A stretch of 64,000 nucleotides of DNA from Pseudomonas guineae (GTDB lineage: Bacteria > Pseudomonadota > Gammaproteobacteria > Pseudomonadales > Pseudomonadaceae), in contig NZ_FOQL01000002.1 in the NCBI RefSeq assembly GCF_900113745.1, positions 62,001 to 126,000 on the forward strand, in the 5' to 3' direction. Below are positions 53,116-62,000 of the stretch, piece after piece. The notes beneath the pieces were generated by a model. That model made no database searches and was not told where the DNA came from. It saw only the letters and a list, made by a program, of their open reading frames with translations. The translations under genes were made by a program, and so were the position numbers. Positions within the stretch are counted from its first letter, which is position 1, and each line of letters begins with the position of its first letter.

Positions 53116-53745
53116 ATGCCGCGCGCGCAATGCCCACGATGTACCCGTCCATCCGAGCGCTGTCTTTGTGCGCTTATCCCGAGCCTACCGAGCAGCACTC
53201 GAGTGCTGATTCTGCAGCATCCGAGTGAGGTTAAGCATGCGCTGAATACCGCGCGGTTGGCTGTACTTGGTTTGAGCAATGCTGAGTTGCTGGTTGGTGA
53301 AGTGTTTGAGGCACTCCCGGTATTGTTGCAACAACCCGGATATCGTGCGTGCTTATTGTTTCCTGGTGAGAAGGCACAACCCGTGATGCAGTTTGCTGCG
53401 CAACTCAGTGAGTTGCCGCTGCTGTTGGTCGTGCCCGACGGCACTTGGCGCAAAGCGCGTAAGCTCTTGCACCTGAACCCAGCATTGGCGGCCCTGCCCT
53501 GGGTAGTTCCACCAGAGGGGCTGCAGTCGCGCTATCGCCTGCGCAAAGCACCGATGGTGGGTGCGTTATCAACCATTGAGGCGATTGTCGAAGCGCTCAA
53601 CGAAGTAGAAGCTCCCACTCGTTTCGATGCCTTGCTCGCCCCGTTTGAATCCTTAATTGGCGGGCAGATTGAGGCAATGGGTGAGCAGGTTTATCAGCGT
53701 AACCACGGGCAGCCAGATGCTTTACCTGGCGCAACCGATGGTTAG
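53116..53745 (+). CDS. DTW-domain tRNA-uridine aminocarboxypropyltransferase
   Basis: 209 residues from ATG 53116, with GAGGAGAAA upstream. The N-terminal zinc-type cluster CPRCTRPSERCLCALI is typical, and the family motif appears as VVPDGTWRKARKLL, with DGTW at the DTW position, then SRYRLRKAP. DTW proteins (TapT/TuaA types) add the 3-amino-3-carboxypropyl group to a tRNA uridine from S-adenosylmethionine. The end converges with the lapC-like gene with a terminator overlapping the stop codon. Confidence 0.92.
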   Translation: MPRAQCPRCTRPSERCLCALIPSLPSSTRVLILQHPSEVKHALNTARLAVLGLSNAELLVGEVFEALPVLLQQPGYRACLLFPGEKAQPVMQFAAQLSELPLLLVVPDGTWRKARKLLHLNPALAALPWVVPPEGLQSRYRLRKAPMVGALSTIEAIVEALNEVEAPTRFDALLAPFESLIGGQIEAMGEQVYQRNHGQPDALPGATDG

Positions 53746-53757
53746 GTTGCGTTTTTT
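53730..53757 (+). terminator. Terminator overlapping the DTW gene stop
   Basis: CGCAACC (53730-53736) pairs with GGTTGCG (53745-53751), followed by six T. The stop codon lies in the loop and right arm. Confidence 0.85.
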
Positions 53758-55114
53758 AGCGTTCGCGCATGGCTTCTGAGCGCGCTTTGAGTACAGGTTT
53801 GAGCAGATAGTCGAGAACGCTTTTCTCGCCGGTAATAATGTCCACGTTGGCGACCATGCCGGGGATGATCAGCAGCGGGTGCTTGTCGCTACCTAAATGG
53901 CTCTTGTCAGTGCGTACTTGAATTAGGTAGAAGCTGTTGCCTTCCTCATCGGTAATGGTGTCAGCGCTTATCAGCTCAAGGTTGGCCTTGAGGCCGCCAT
54001 AGATGGTGTAGTCGTAGGCGGTGAACTTGACCATGGCTTTCTGCCCCGGGTGGAGAAAAGCGACATCCTGCGGCCGTACCTTGGCCTCGATCAGCAGGCT
54101 GTCATCTAAGGGGACGATTTCCAGCATGTCGCTGCCAGGCTGCACCACGCCACCAATAGTATTGACCTTGAGCTGATTGATGATGCCGCGCACAGGTGAT
54201 ACTACGGTCGTACGGGTGACGCGATCATCAATCGCCACGCTACTGGCGGTGATTTTCTGCAGCTCTGTGCGAATTTCATTGAGCTCCTTGAAGGCGTCAG
54301 AGCGAAAGCTGAGTTCCGACTCTTCAATCTTGCTTTTGATTTCATCCATCGCCGATTCGGCTCTGGGTATAGCCAAGTTGGTGGCATTCAGAGAACCGCG
54401 CACTTCTACCAAGCCGCGGCGTAAGCGGAGGATTTCCACTTGGGAAATTGCACCGGCTGCAACCAGGGGCTGCGACATATTTAGCTCCTGCTGCAGCAAG
54501 CCTGTGCTGGAGCGATATTGCTGAGATTTTGCGCGGAACTCGGCAAGCTCCTGGGTTTTTTGCCGCAGTTGCTCTCCCAAAGTGCGCTGCTCACTTTGTA
54601 GTCGGTCTTGTCGAGACTGATAAACAGCCAGTTCATCTTCAGCTAATTGTGGGGCTAGGCGTAAAATTTCCTCCGGCATGCTGATCGGCCGGCCTTCTGC
54701 TTCTGCAGTTAAACGCTCGACCCGCGCTACCAGCGCTAGGCGGTCGGCTTCAGCTTCGCCGCGATTGGAAAGATAGCGCGTGTCATCTAGACGTAATAGC
54801 ACTGCGCCTTGTTCAACGATCTGACCTTCACGAACAAATATCTCGCTGACGATGCCGCCTTCCAAGTTCTGAATAACCTGAATTTTGCTAGAGGGTATGG
54901 CTTTGCCTTCGCCCGTAGTGACTTCCTCCAGTACGGCAAAATTGGCCCAGATCAGCGCCGTTATCAAGCATGCGCAGACCACCCACACAGTGATGCGAGT
55001 GAACCAGGGCGAGTCTTCGAGAATGGCCCCGTCGACTTCCGGCATAAACTCGGTGTCTTGCTTACGCTGGCGCATGCTGGCGAAGTATTGGCTGATCGAA
55101 TGGTTTATTTGCAT
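53756..55114 (-). CDS. lapC: Type I secretion membrane fusion protein, LapC-like (HlyD family)
   Basis: 452 residues. One membrane helix (about 38-62, ITVWVVCACLITALIWANF) anchors it in the inner membrane. The periplasmic part has the HlyD start with QNLEGGIVSEIFVREGQIVEQG, a long coiled coil (about 115-290), and RTTVVSPVRGIINQL, then the beta-barrel domain. It links the LapB-like ATPase to the outer-membrane LapE-like channel for export of the giant adhesin. It is the last gene of a minus-strand set after the LapE- and LapB-like genes, 8 bp from the LapB-like stop. Confidence 0.92.
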   Translation of the reverse strand: MQINHSISQYFASMRQRKQDTEFMPEVDGAILEDSPWFTRITVWVVCACLITALIWANFAVLEEVTTGEGKAIPSSKIQVIQNLEGGIVSEIFVREGQIVEQGAVLLRLDDTRYLSNRGEAEADRLALVARVERLTAEAEGRPISMPEEILRLAPQLAEDELAVYQSRQDRLQSEQRTLGEQLRQKTQELAEFRAKSQQYRSSTGLLQQELNMSQPLVAAGAISQVEILRLRRGLVEVRGSLNATNLAIPRAESAMDEIKSKIEESELSFRSDAFKELNEIRTELQKITASSVAIDDRVTRTTVVSPVRGIINQLKVNTIGGVVQPGSDMLEIVPLDDSLLIEAKVRPQDVAFLHPGQKAMVKFTAYDYTIYGGLKANLELISADTITDEEGNSFYLIQVRTDKSHLGSDKHPLLIIPGMVANVDIITGEKSVLDYLLKPVLKARSEAMRER

Positions 55115-55122
55115 GAGCGCTC

Positions 55123-57282
55123 CTATACCGCTGCGGGGCCAACTCGACCTTTGCGTAGCGCTTCGATGACTGCTTCTTTGGGACCGTCAGCAACAATATG
55201 GCCGTTGTCCAACACCACCAGCCGGTCTACGAGGCTGAGCATGGACGCGCGATGAGTGATCAACAGCATGGTCTTGCCTTGTGCCCAGGTCTGTAGGCGG
55301 TTGCGCAGGATTTCCTCACTGGTGTTATCCATCGCGCTGGTGGGTTCATCGAGCAGCAGAATAGGTGGGTCAAGTAACAGCGCGCGGGCCAGAAGAACCG
55401 CCTGGCGTTGGCCACCTGATAGCAGCTGGCCACGCTCGCCGACGGGGCGATCGAAACCTTGCGGGTGCTGCCGAGCGAGGTCGACAACGCCAGTTAGTTC
55501 TGCAACTTCGAGCATCCGTGCATCGCTGACATAACGTGCGCCAAGCGTCAGATTATCGCGCAGGCTGCCAGCCAGTAGCGGTAGATCATGAGCGACGTAC
55601 CCAATCTGATGGCGCAAGTCAGCTACGTCGAGCTGACGCAGATCTAGGTTGTCCAGCAGGATCTGGCCTTTGTCAGGGCTATAAAAGGCCATCAATAAAC
55701 GCGCTAGCGTGCTCTTACCTGAGCCGCTGCGGCCAATGATACCGACGCGTTCTCCAGCATTCATACGCAGACTTATCCCCGCAAGCGCCGGGTTACTCTG
55801 GCCGGGGTAGCTGAAGGTGACATCACGTATATCCAGTGCGCCCTGCAGTTGCGTGCGGTCCAGTGGGCGTTGCTTGGACTGACGTTCCTGTGGCAAAGCC
55901 ATCAGCGCGTCGGTACTGGTCATGGTTAAGCGCGCTTGTTGGTAGCGGGTTATCAGCCCGGCAATCTGCCCAAGAGGCGCAAGGATGCGGCTACCCAGCA
56001 TGTAACAGGCCACCAGCGCGCCGACGCTGAGTTGGCCGGCGATGATGATGTAGACCCCCGCGACGATTGTGGCCATTCCGGCGAATTGCTGTAGAAACAG
56101 TGTGCCATTAGTGGCGATTGCGGCCAGTGAACGCGCGTGAATGTCTAGGCGGGTGAGCGCGCCGTGAGTTTTTTCCCACTGATGCTGGCGTTCACTCTCG
56201 GCGCCACAGGCTTTCAGGGTTTCCAGACCTCCGAGGGTTTCGATTAGCAGCGCTTGACGCTGTGACGCCAGCTGCAGGCTCTTTTCAACCGTGTCGCGTA
56301 AGCGGGCCTGAACAATAAAGGCGAAGAGGGCAGTGATTGGGAACGCGAGTAAGGGAATGACAACTAACCAGCCGCCGATTAGCCAAATCACCGTAATCAT
56401 CAGAAATGAGAAGGGCAAATCGATCAGACTGGTTAGGGTGACTGCCGTTAGAAACTCACGTAGGCCCTGGAAATCATGAATGCTTTGGGCAAAACCGCCG
56501 ATCGTAGCCGGGCGGGCAGTCATCGACATGCCCGTAATGCGTTCGAACAATGTGGCCGACAACACCACATCAGTTTTCTTGCCCGCCGTATCAAGCAGGT
56601 GCGCGCGCAGAATTTTCAGCAGTAACTCGAAACCCATGCCAATAAATAAACCGATGGCCAGCACCCAGAGTGTCGAGGTGGCTTGGTTAGGCACTACGCG
56701 GTCATAGGTCTGCATGACAAACAGCGGCACCATTAGACCGAGTAGGTTGATCAGCAAGCTGGCAAGGATTGCATCTGTATAAAGCCAACGTGACAGTTTC
56801 AGCGTGTCACGAAACCAGGCTTCTATACGTGGAATGAGGGGCGAACGCGTTTCTTCCAGTTCATGGCGTGGGCGGGCAAAGAAGGCTTGCCCGCTGTACT
56901 CGCTGGCTAGTTGCTCTCGACTGACCCACTGCTCGCCGCCGTCGGCTTCGCAAGGCAGGATCTGCGCCTGATTATCAGGCCCCCATTGGCGCAATACAGC
57001 GCTACGGCCGGTTTTCAAGAGCAGCAGTACTGGCAGATTAAGGGGCGAAATACTCGACAGGTCACGGTGCAGTAGGCGGCCTTGCAAGCCAGCACGCGCT
57101 GCAGCGCGGGGTAAAAGCGCTGCTGTCAGGCGCTGCTCTGGTAGCGGCAGGCCTGCACTCAAGCTGCCACGACTGGCTGAGCAGCCGTGGAGTTTGCAGA
57201 GAATCAATAAACCATCAAGCAGCGGATCATCGTGATTTAGACGCGGATCGCTGGATGATTCTGGCCGCTCCATGCTGGTCAA
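55123..57282 (-). CDS. lapB: Type I secretion ABC transporter, LapB-like
   Basis: 719 residues. The N-terminal C39-like domain (about 1-150) lacks the catalytic Cys-His pair, as in RTX exporters. Five to six membrane helices span about 170-430 and include LLINLLGLMVPLFVMQTYDRV. The ATPase domain has GIIGRSGSGKSTLAR near 515, LLSGGQRQAVLLARALL and ILLLDEPTSAMD. It powers export of an uncleaved C-terminal signal protein. Its neighbours are LapE-like upstream and LapC-like downstream, and the substrate is evidently the adhesin encoded from 59096. Confidence 0.93.
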   Translation of the reverse strand: MTSMERPESSSDPRLNHDDPLLDGLLILCKLHGCSASRGSLSAGLPLPEQRLTAALLPRAAARAGLQGRLLHRDLSSISPLNLPVLLLLKTGRSAVLRQWGPDNQAQILPCEADGGEQWVSREQLASEYSGQAFFARPRHELEETRSPLIPRIEAWFRDTLKLSRWLYTDAILASLLINLLGLMVPLFVMQTYDRVVPNQATSTLWVLAIGLFIGMGFELLLKILRAHLLDTAGKKTDVVLSATLFERITGMSMTARPATIGGFAQSIHDFQGLREFLTAVTLTSLIDLPFSFLMITVIWLIGGWLVVIPLLAFPITALFAFIVQARLRDTVEKSLQLASQRQALLIETLGGLETLKACGAESERQHQWEKTHGALTRLDIHARSLAAIATNGTLFLQQFAGMATIVAGVYIIIAGQLSVGALVACYMLGSRILAPLGQIAGLITRYQQARLTMTSTDALMALPQERQSKQRPLDRTQLQGALDIRDVTFSYPGQSNPALAGISLRMNAGERVGIIGRSGSGKSTLARLLMAFYSPDKGQILLDNLDLRQLDVADLRHQIGYVAHDLPLLAGSLRDNLTLGARYVSDARMLEVAELTGVVDLARQHPQGFDRPVGERGQLLSGGQRQAVLLARALLLDPPILLLDEPTSAMDNTSEEILRNRLQTWAQGKTMLLITHRASMLSLVDRLVVLDNGHIVADGPKEAVIEALRKGRVGPAAV

Positions 57283-57306
57283 GGGTTACTACTCCTTATG
57301 GCGGTT

Positions 57307-58662
57307 CTACTTCATTTCCGGCAGGCGTGCCTCGCTCTTTACTTCGGTGAGGGCGACGGCTTCTGCTGGTACTACTACTTGCTGCTGGCGCAACAAGTCG
57401 CCCATTGCGGCGGATACCCGGTACATGGAGAACTCTTCGCTAAAGCGAACTTCGCTGTAGCGTCGGTTAGCGGTAAACAGCTCGTTTTCACTGTCCAGCA
57501 GGTCGAGCAGGGTGCGTTGGCCCAGGCCGAACTGTTGCTGGTAGGCTCCGCGAACCTTCGATGTGTAGTCGGCGTAGTCGCGCGCTTTAGGTGTTTGCAG
57601 GCGGGCGTTCTCCATGGCATTCCACGCCAGCGAGAGGTTCTCATTGAGTACGCGCAGCGCATTGTTGCGGATGTCCATCGACTCATTGATCTGATAGGCA
57701 GTCGATTGCAAGCGCGCTTTGTCGCGCATGCCATTGAACAGGTTGTAATTCATCACCACTGCCGCACGCCAGCCGTTGTTATGGCCTTGATCGCCTTGCG
57801 TGTTGTTGTCGGCATTGGTGGCCAGCTCAAGGTCAACGCGTGGATAGAAAGTCGATTTGGCAACCTCATACTGCTTTTCAGCTGCATGCACATCGGACTG
57901 TGCTGACTTCAAAAAGGGGTTGTTACCTTCGACCGCTTGCCGAGCTTCAGCGAGAGTTTCCGGCAATGAGCCTTTCAGCGAAGCGGGAGAGGTCAATTCA
58001 TTTGGCATACGGCCAACAGCACTGAAGAAGTTGGCTTCGGCATCGGCCAGGTTCACTTGTTCTGTATAGAAGTTGTTTTCTGCCAGTGCCAAGCGTGCTT
58101 CGGATTGATCCAGGTCGGCCGTGCTGCCCACGCCTTGTTCGCTGCGCAGGCCGATTTGATCATTAATGCGTTGGTGAGCCTGTAGATTGTTGCGGGCAAG
58201 CGACACCATTTCACGACGCATCAGTAAGTCCAGATACGCCTCGACGGTGCGCAATGCCAGACTTTCAGAGGTGCCGAGCAGGCGATAAGCCCGCGAGTTG
58301 ACCACAGCCTTAGTGCGTTCCACTTCATTGGGTGTATTAAAACCGTCAAAAATCATCTGCCGAAGTCGCAGCTCTGAGGTGCCGTAGTTCAGCGTATCGG
58401 TGTTGTGATTGCTTAGCGCTCGTGTGCTAGGGCTGTCGGTGTTCTCTCGTCCGTAGCCCATTAGCAGATCAACGGTGGGCAGGTAACCGCCTTTAGCAAT
58501 CTTGACTTCTTCCTCCGATGAAAGACGGCTGTTAGCCCCAGCATGGATTTCCGGATGGTTATCCAATGTGCTTTGGATTGCCTCCGATAAGGTGATGCCT
58601 TGTGCCTGGGTACACAACGTTGCCAGCACAATACTGCTCCACAACGGGTTGAGTGCGCGCAT
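57307..58662 (-). CDS. lapE: TolC-family outer membrane channel, LapE-like
   Basis: 451 residues with AAGGAGATG upstream. The signal peptide (about 1-22) ends in TQAQG. TolC repeats follow: ITLSEAIQSTLDNHPEI, TADLDQSEARLALAENNFYTEQ, and in the second half a matching RTLLDLLDSENELFTANRRY. The proteins form a trimeric channel across the outer membrane. It starts the minus-strand secretion set, divergent from the adhesin gene across about 430 bp. Confidence 0.92.
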   Translation of the reverse strand: MRALNPLWSSIVLATLCTQAQGITLSEAIQSTLDNHPEIHAGANSRLSSEEEVKIAKGGYLPTVDLLMGYGRENTDSPSTRALSNHNTDTLNYGTSELRLRQMIFDGFNTPNEVERTKAVVNSRAYRLLGTSESLALRTVEAYLDLLMRREMVSLARNNLQAHQRINDQIGLRSEQGVGSTADLDQSEARLALAENNFYTEQVNLADAEANFFSAVGRMPNELTSPASLKGSLPETLAEARQAVEGNNPFLKSAQSDVHAAEKQYEVAKSTFYPRVDLELATNADNNTQGDQGHNNGWRAAVVMNYNLFNGMRDKARLQSTAYQINESMDIRNNALRVLNENLSLAWNAMENARLQTPKARDYADYTSKVRGAYQQQFGLGQRTLLDLLDSENELFTANRRYSEVRFSEEFSMYRVSAAMGDLLRQQQVVVPAEAVALTEVKSEARLPEMK

Positions 58663-59095
58663 TTAATACATCTCCTTATGAGCTCTTGATTCTGTCGCCA
58701 AAAAAATGGCTTTTATTCGTTTGAAATTACTGCCGCTCTATAAGATCAAAGCTAAGAACACTTTTCAGCATAGCTAAGATAAAAACGTTACAAGGCCTAT
58801 AAGGAAAAAATCTTATGCACTCTTGGTTATTTGGCCCAGTGTTTGTACTCATAAGTCACGTATTTTGCGCCCTCCAGTGGCGCGCATGGCTTAGAACAGA
58901 TGGTCAGATACATTCAGGGGCGGGGTTTTCTGGTTCGAAAAGCGGCGTGATTCAAGGTGGCATTTTTTTGTCGTTTGGTTTTTTAGCAAAACGTCGTAAT
59001 TATTAATCAGTCGTTTTTTACTCTCCCTCATGTGTGTTTTGACCCTTTTGACATACGTGTCGACGGTGGTCGGCAGCTGTAGTGAGGATGGAATC
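58663..59095. promoter_or_regulatory. Divergent intergenic region between lapE-like and the adhesin gene
   Basis: About 430 bp, AT-rich, with promoters expected in both directions. TTTTGACCCTTTTGACA-type sequence at about 59035-59055 carries two TTGAC cores ahead of the adhesin start. I do not see a convincing FleQ-box pair. No gene is supported. Confidence 0.45.
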
Positions 59096-62000
59096 ATGGC
59101 TACTTTAATTGGTGTCGTCAGCCAAGTTATCGGCGAAGTCTATGCAGTAGCTGGCGACGGAACGCGTCGACCACTTAGTGAAGGCGATCGGGTTTTTGTA
59201 GGGGAGCAAATCGTTACTGGCGTCGCTGGAGCTATCTCAGTTGCTATGCGTAATGGGCAGCTACTAACTCTCGGGCGTGAAAGCAGCTTGAACCTTAACG
59301 AGCAGATGCTCGCAGGTGGCTCTGATCAACTTGCACCTAGCGCGCAAGTGCCTGCTGATATGCCCAGCGATAGCGACCTGACTGATGTCGAAAGGTTGCA
59401 AGCGGCTATCGAGGCGGGTGTCGACCCAACACTTGAAGGTGAGGCAACTGCTGCTGGCCCTGGTGCTGGTGGGGCGCCAGGTGCAGCGGGGGGCGGCCAC
59501 TCGTTTGTACTCTTGGGTGAAACCGCTGGTGCGCTCGAGCCGATTATTGGTTTTCCCACCGAAGGCTTGAGTAGTGGGCCAGAATTTCCGGATCCAGAAG
59601 CTGGTTTAGCAGCTCCTGCCGCAATAGATTTTTCCCCAGAAATTGAAATTACCTATTTCGATGGCCCTCCCGATGGCGAGGGTGGTACTCCGGGTGTGCT
59701 GGCTGGTCCTGCCGTAGTCGATGAGGCTGCACTGGGGAGCGGCACCAACCCTGCCAGCAATGGCGAGTTCACCTACGGAAGCCTGGTCATAAACTCCCCT
59801 GACGGTGTTTCTGCACTTGAAGTCCAAGGCGCCAATGGGGTGTGGGTTAACGTGCAGGGCGGCGGGACTGTCATTGGTGTGTACGGCACCCTGGTTTTCG
59901 ACGCGGCGGGCAACTGGGTCTACACCCTAACCTCTAACACCTTGAACCACTCTAATCCCAATGCCACGGGCGCTGCAGATCAGGTGGGCGAGAGCTTCCC
60001 GGTGCGGGTGTTCGATAACGACGGCGATGTATCGCCGACCGTATTGCTTAACGTGGTGGTGTATGACGACGGCCCAGTGGCCGCTGTGAATAGCGAGACT
60101 GAAGGTTTCGGTGAGGTAGCGGTGGACGAAAGCCTGCCGAGTCTGGGTGGTGCTTACACTGACGGCGTGGCGCAAGCGGTCCTAGCCGCCGCTATTGTGC
60201 AGGCGCAGTTCAACAGTGCGCTGGGCGCTGATGGCGGCAGTACGGCGTACAGCCTGGCGCTCAATACCGGTGCCGGCACAAGTGTTGGCAGCGGTCTGTT
60301 TGCGGTCAATTCAGCAGCGCCGGGCGGCAAGGGTGTGGAAATTCAGCTGAGCCAGTCGGGCAATGTGATCAGCGGCAACGTGGGTGGCGACACCTACTTC
60401 ACCCTGACCATCGACCCGGCGAGCGGCGAAGTGACCCTGAACCTGCTCGACAATATCTGGCACAGCAACACCGGCAATCATGACGATGCGCAAAGCCTGC
60501 TGCTGGGTACCGGAGTGCTGCAACTAGTGCAGACCCTGACCGATGGTGATGGCGACAGCGACAGTGTCTCGATTGATCTGGGCGCCGCCGGTGCATTTAG
60601 CTTTGAAGATGATGGCCCCCGTGCACAGCTCAGTGAGCAGTCCGAAGGGTTGGGTCGTGCATTGGTTGATGAAAGCCTGGCGAGCCTGGGCGGTGCCTAT
60701 GCCGATGGTGTTGCCTCAGCCGTGTTGAGCGCCGCGGTGGTGCAAGCGCAGTTTAATAGCGTGTTTGGTGCAGACGGTGCGGCGGCGGGTGATGCCGGCA
60801 CGGTGTACAGCTTGGCGCTAAGCGGTGCTGATGTACCGAGTGGTTTGTTTGCGGTGGACGCGAGCGCGCCGCTGGGTAAGGGCGAGCAGATCGTCCTGAA
60901 TCAAGTGGGCAACGTGGTCACCGGCAGCGCCGGTGGCGTGCCGTATTTCACCCTGACCATCAACCCGGTTACCGGCGCGGTGACCCTGGGACTGCTGGAC
61001 AATATCTGGCACGCGGACACCAGCAATGCGGATGACAGCCAGCTGCTGAGCTTGGCTGAAGGCGCGCTGTTACTGACCCAAACCGTGACCGACGGTGATG
61101 GCGACAGCGACAGTGTCTCGATTGATCTGGGCGCCGCCGGTGCCTTTAGCTTTGAAGATGATGGCCCCCGTGCACAGCTCAGTGAGGAGTCCGAAGGGCT
61201 GGGCCGTGTATTGGTTGATGAAAGCCTGGCGAGCCTGGGCGGTGCCTATGCCGATGGTGTTGCCTCGGCGGTGCTGAGCGCTGCGGTGGTGCAGGCGCAG
61301 TTTAATAGCGTGTTTGGTGCAGACGGTGCGGCGGCCGGTGATGCCGGCACGGTTTACAGCTTGGCGCTTAGCGGTGCCAATGTACCGAGTGGTTTGTTTG
61401 CGGTGGACGCGAGTGCGCCGCTGGGTAAGGGCGAGCAGATCGTCCTGAATCAAGTGGGCAATGTGGTCACCGGCAGCGCCGGTGGCGTGCCGTATTTCAC
61501 CCTGACCATCAACCCGGTTACCGGCGCGGTGACCCTGGGTCTGCTGGACAATATCTGGCACGCGGACACCAGCAATGCGGATGACAGCCAGCTGTTGAGC
61601 TTGGCTGAGGGCGCACTGTTACTGACCCAAACCGTCACCGACGGTGATGGCGACAGCGACAGTGTCTCGATTGACCTGGGCGCCGCCGGTGCCTTTAGCT
61701 TTGAAGATGATGGCCCAACCGGCGGCAGTGTTGTTGCTGCGGTCGTTCTGGATGATGAAGGCCTTGCCGGCGGCATTAATGGCGGCCCAGGCGATGTCGC
61801 GGGTGCTGCGACCAGCACCAGTGGAAATTTGGCATTTAATGCCGGTGCTGATGGTCTTAAGTCCATCGCACTGAGTGGCCCGGCGACGCTGGGTACAGAA
61901 AATGTCACCTCCAGTTGGGATACCGCTACCAATACCCTGACCATCAGTTCTGTCCGCGGTGCATTGCTGACGGTGGTGCTCACTGACCCAGCCTCTGGCG

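Noticed and set aside
58815..59006. 63-codon plus-strand frame between lapE-like and the adhesin gene
   Set aside because: No ribosome site of note and no recognisable family; probably chance in an AT-rich promoter region.
60311..61983. Several long minus-strand frames opposite the adhesin repeats
   Set aside because: They are antisense shadows repeated with the adhesin repeat; composition and the open plus-strand frame show the real gene.
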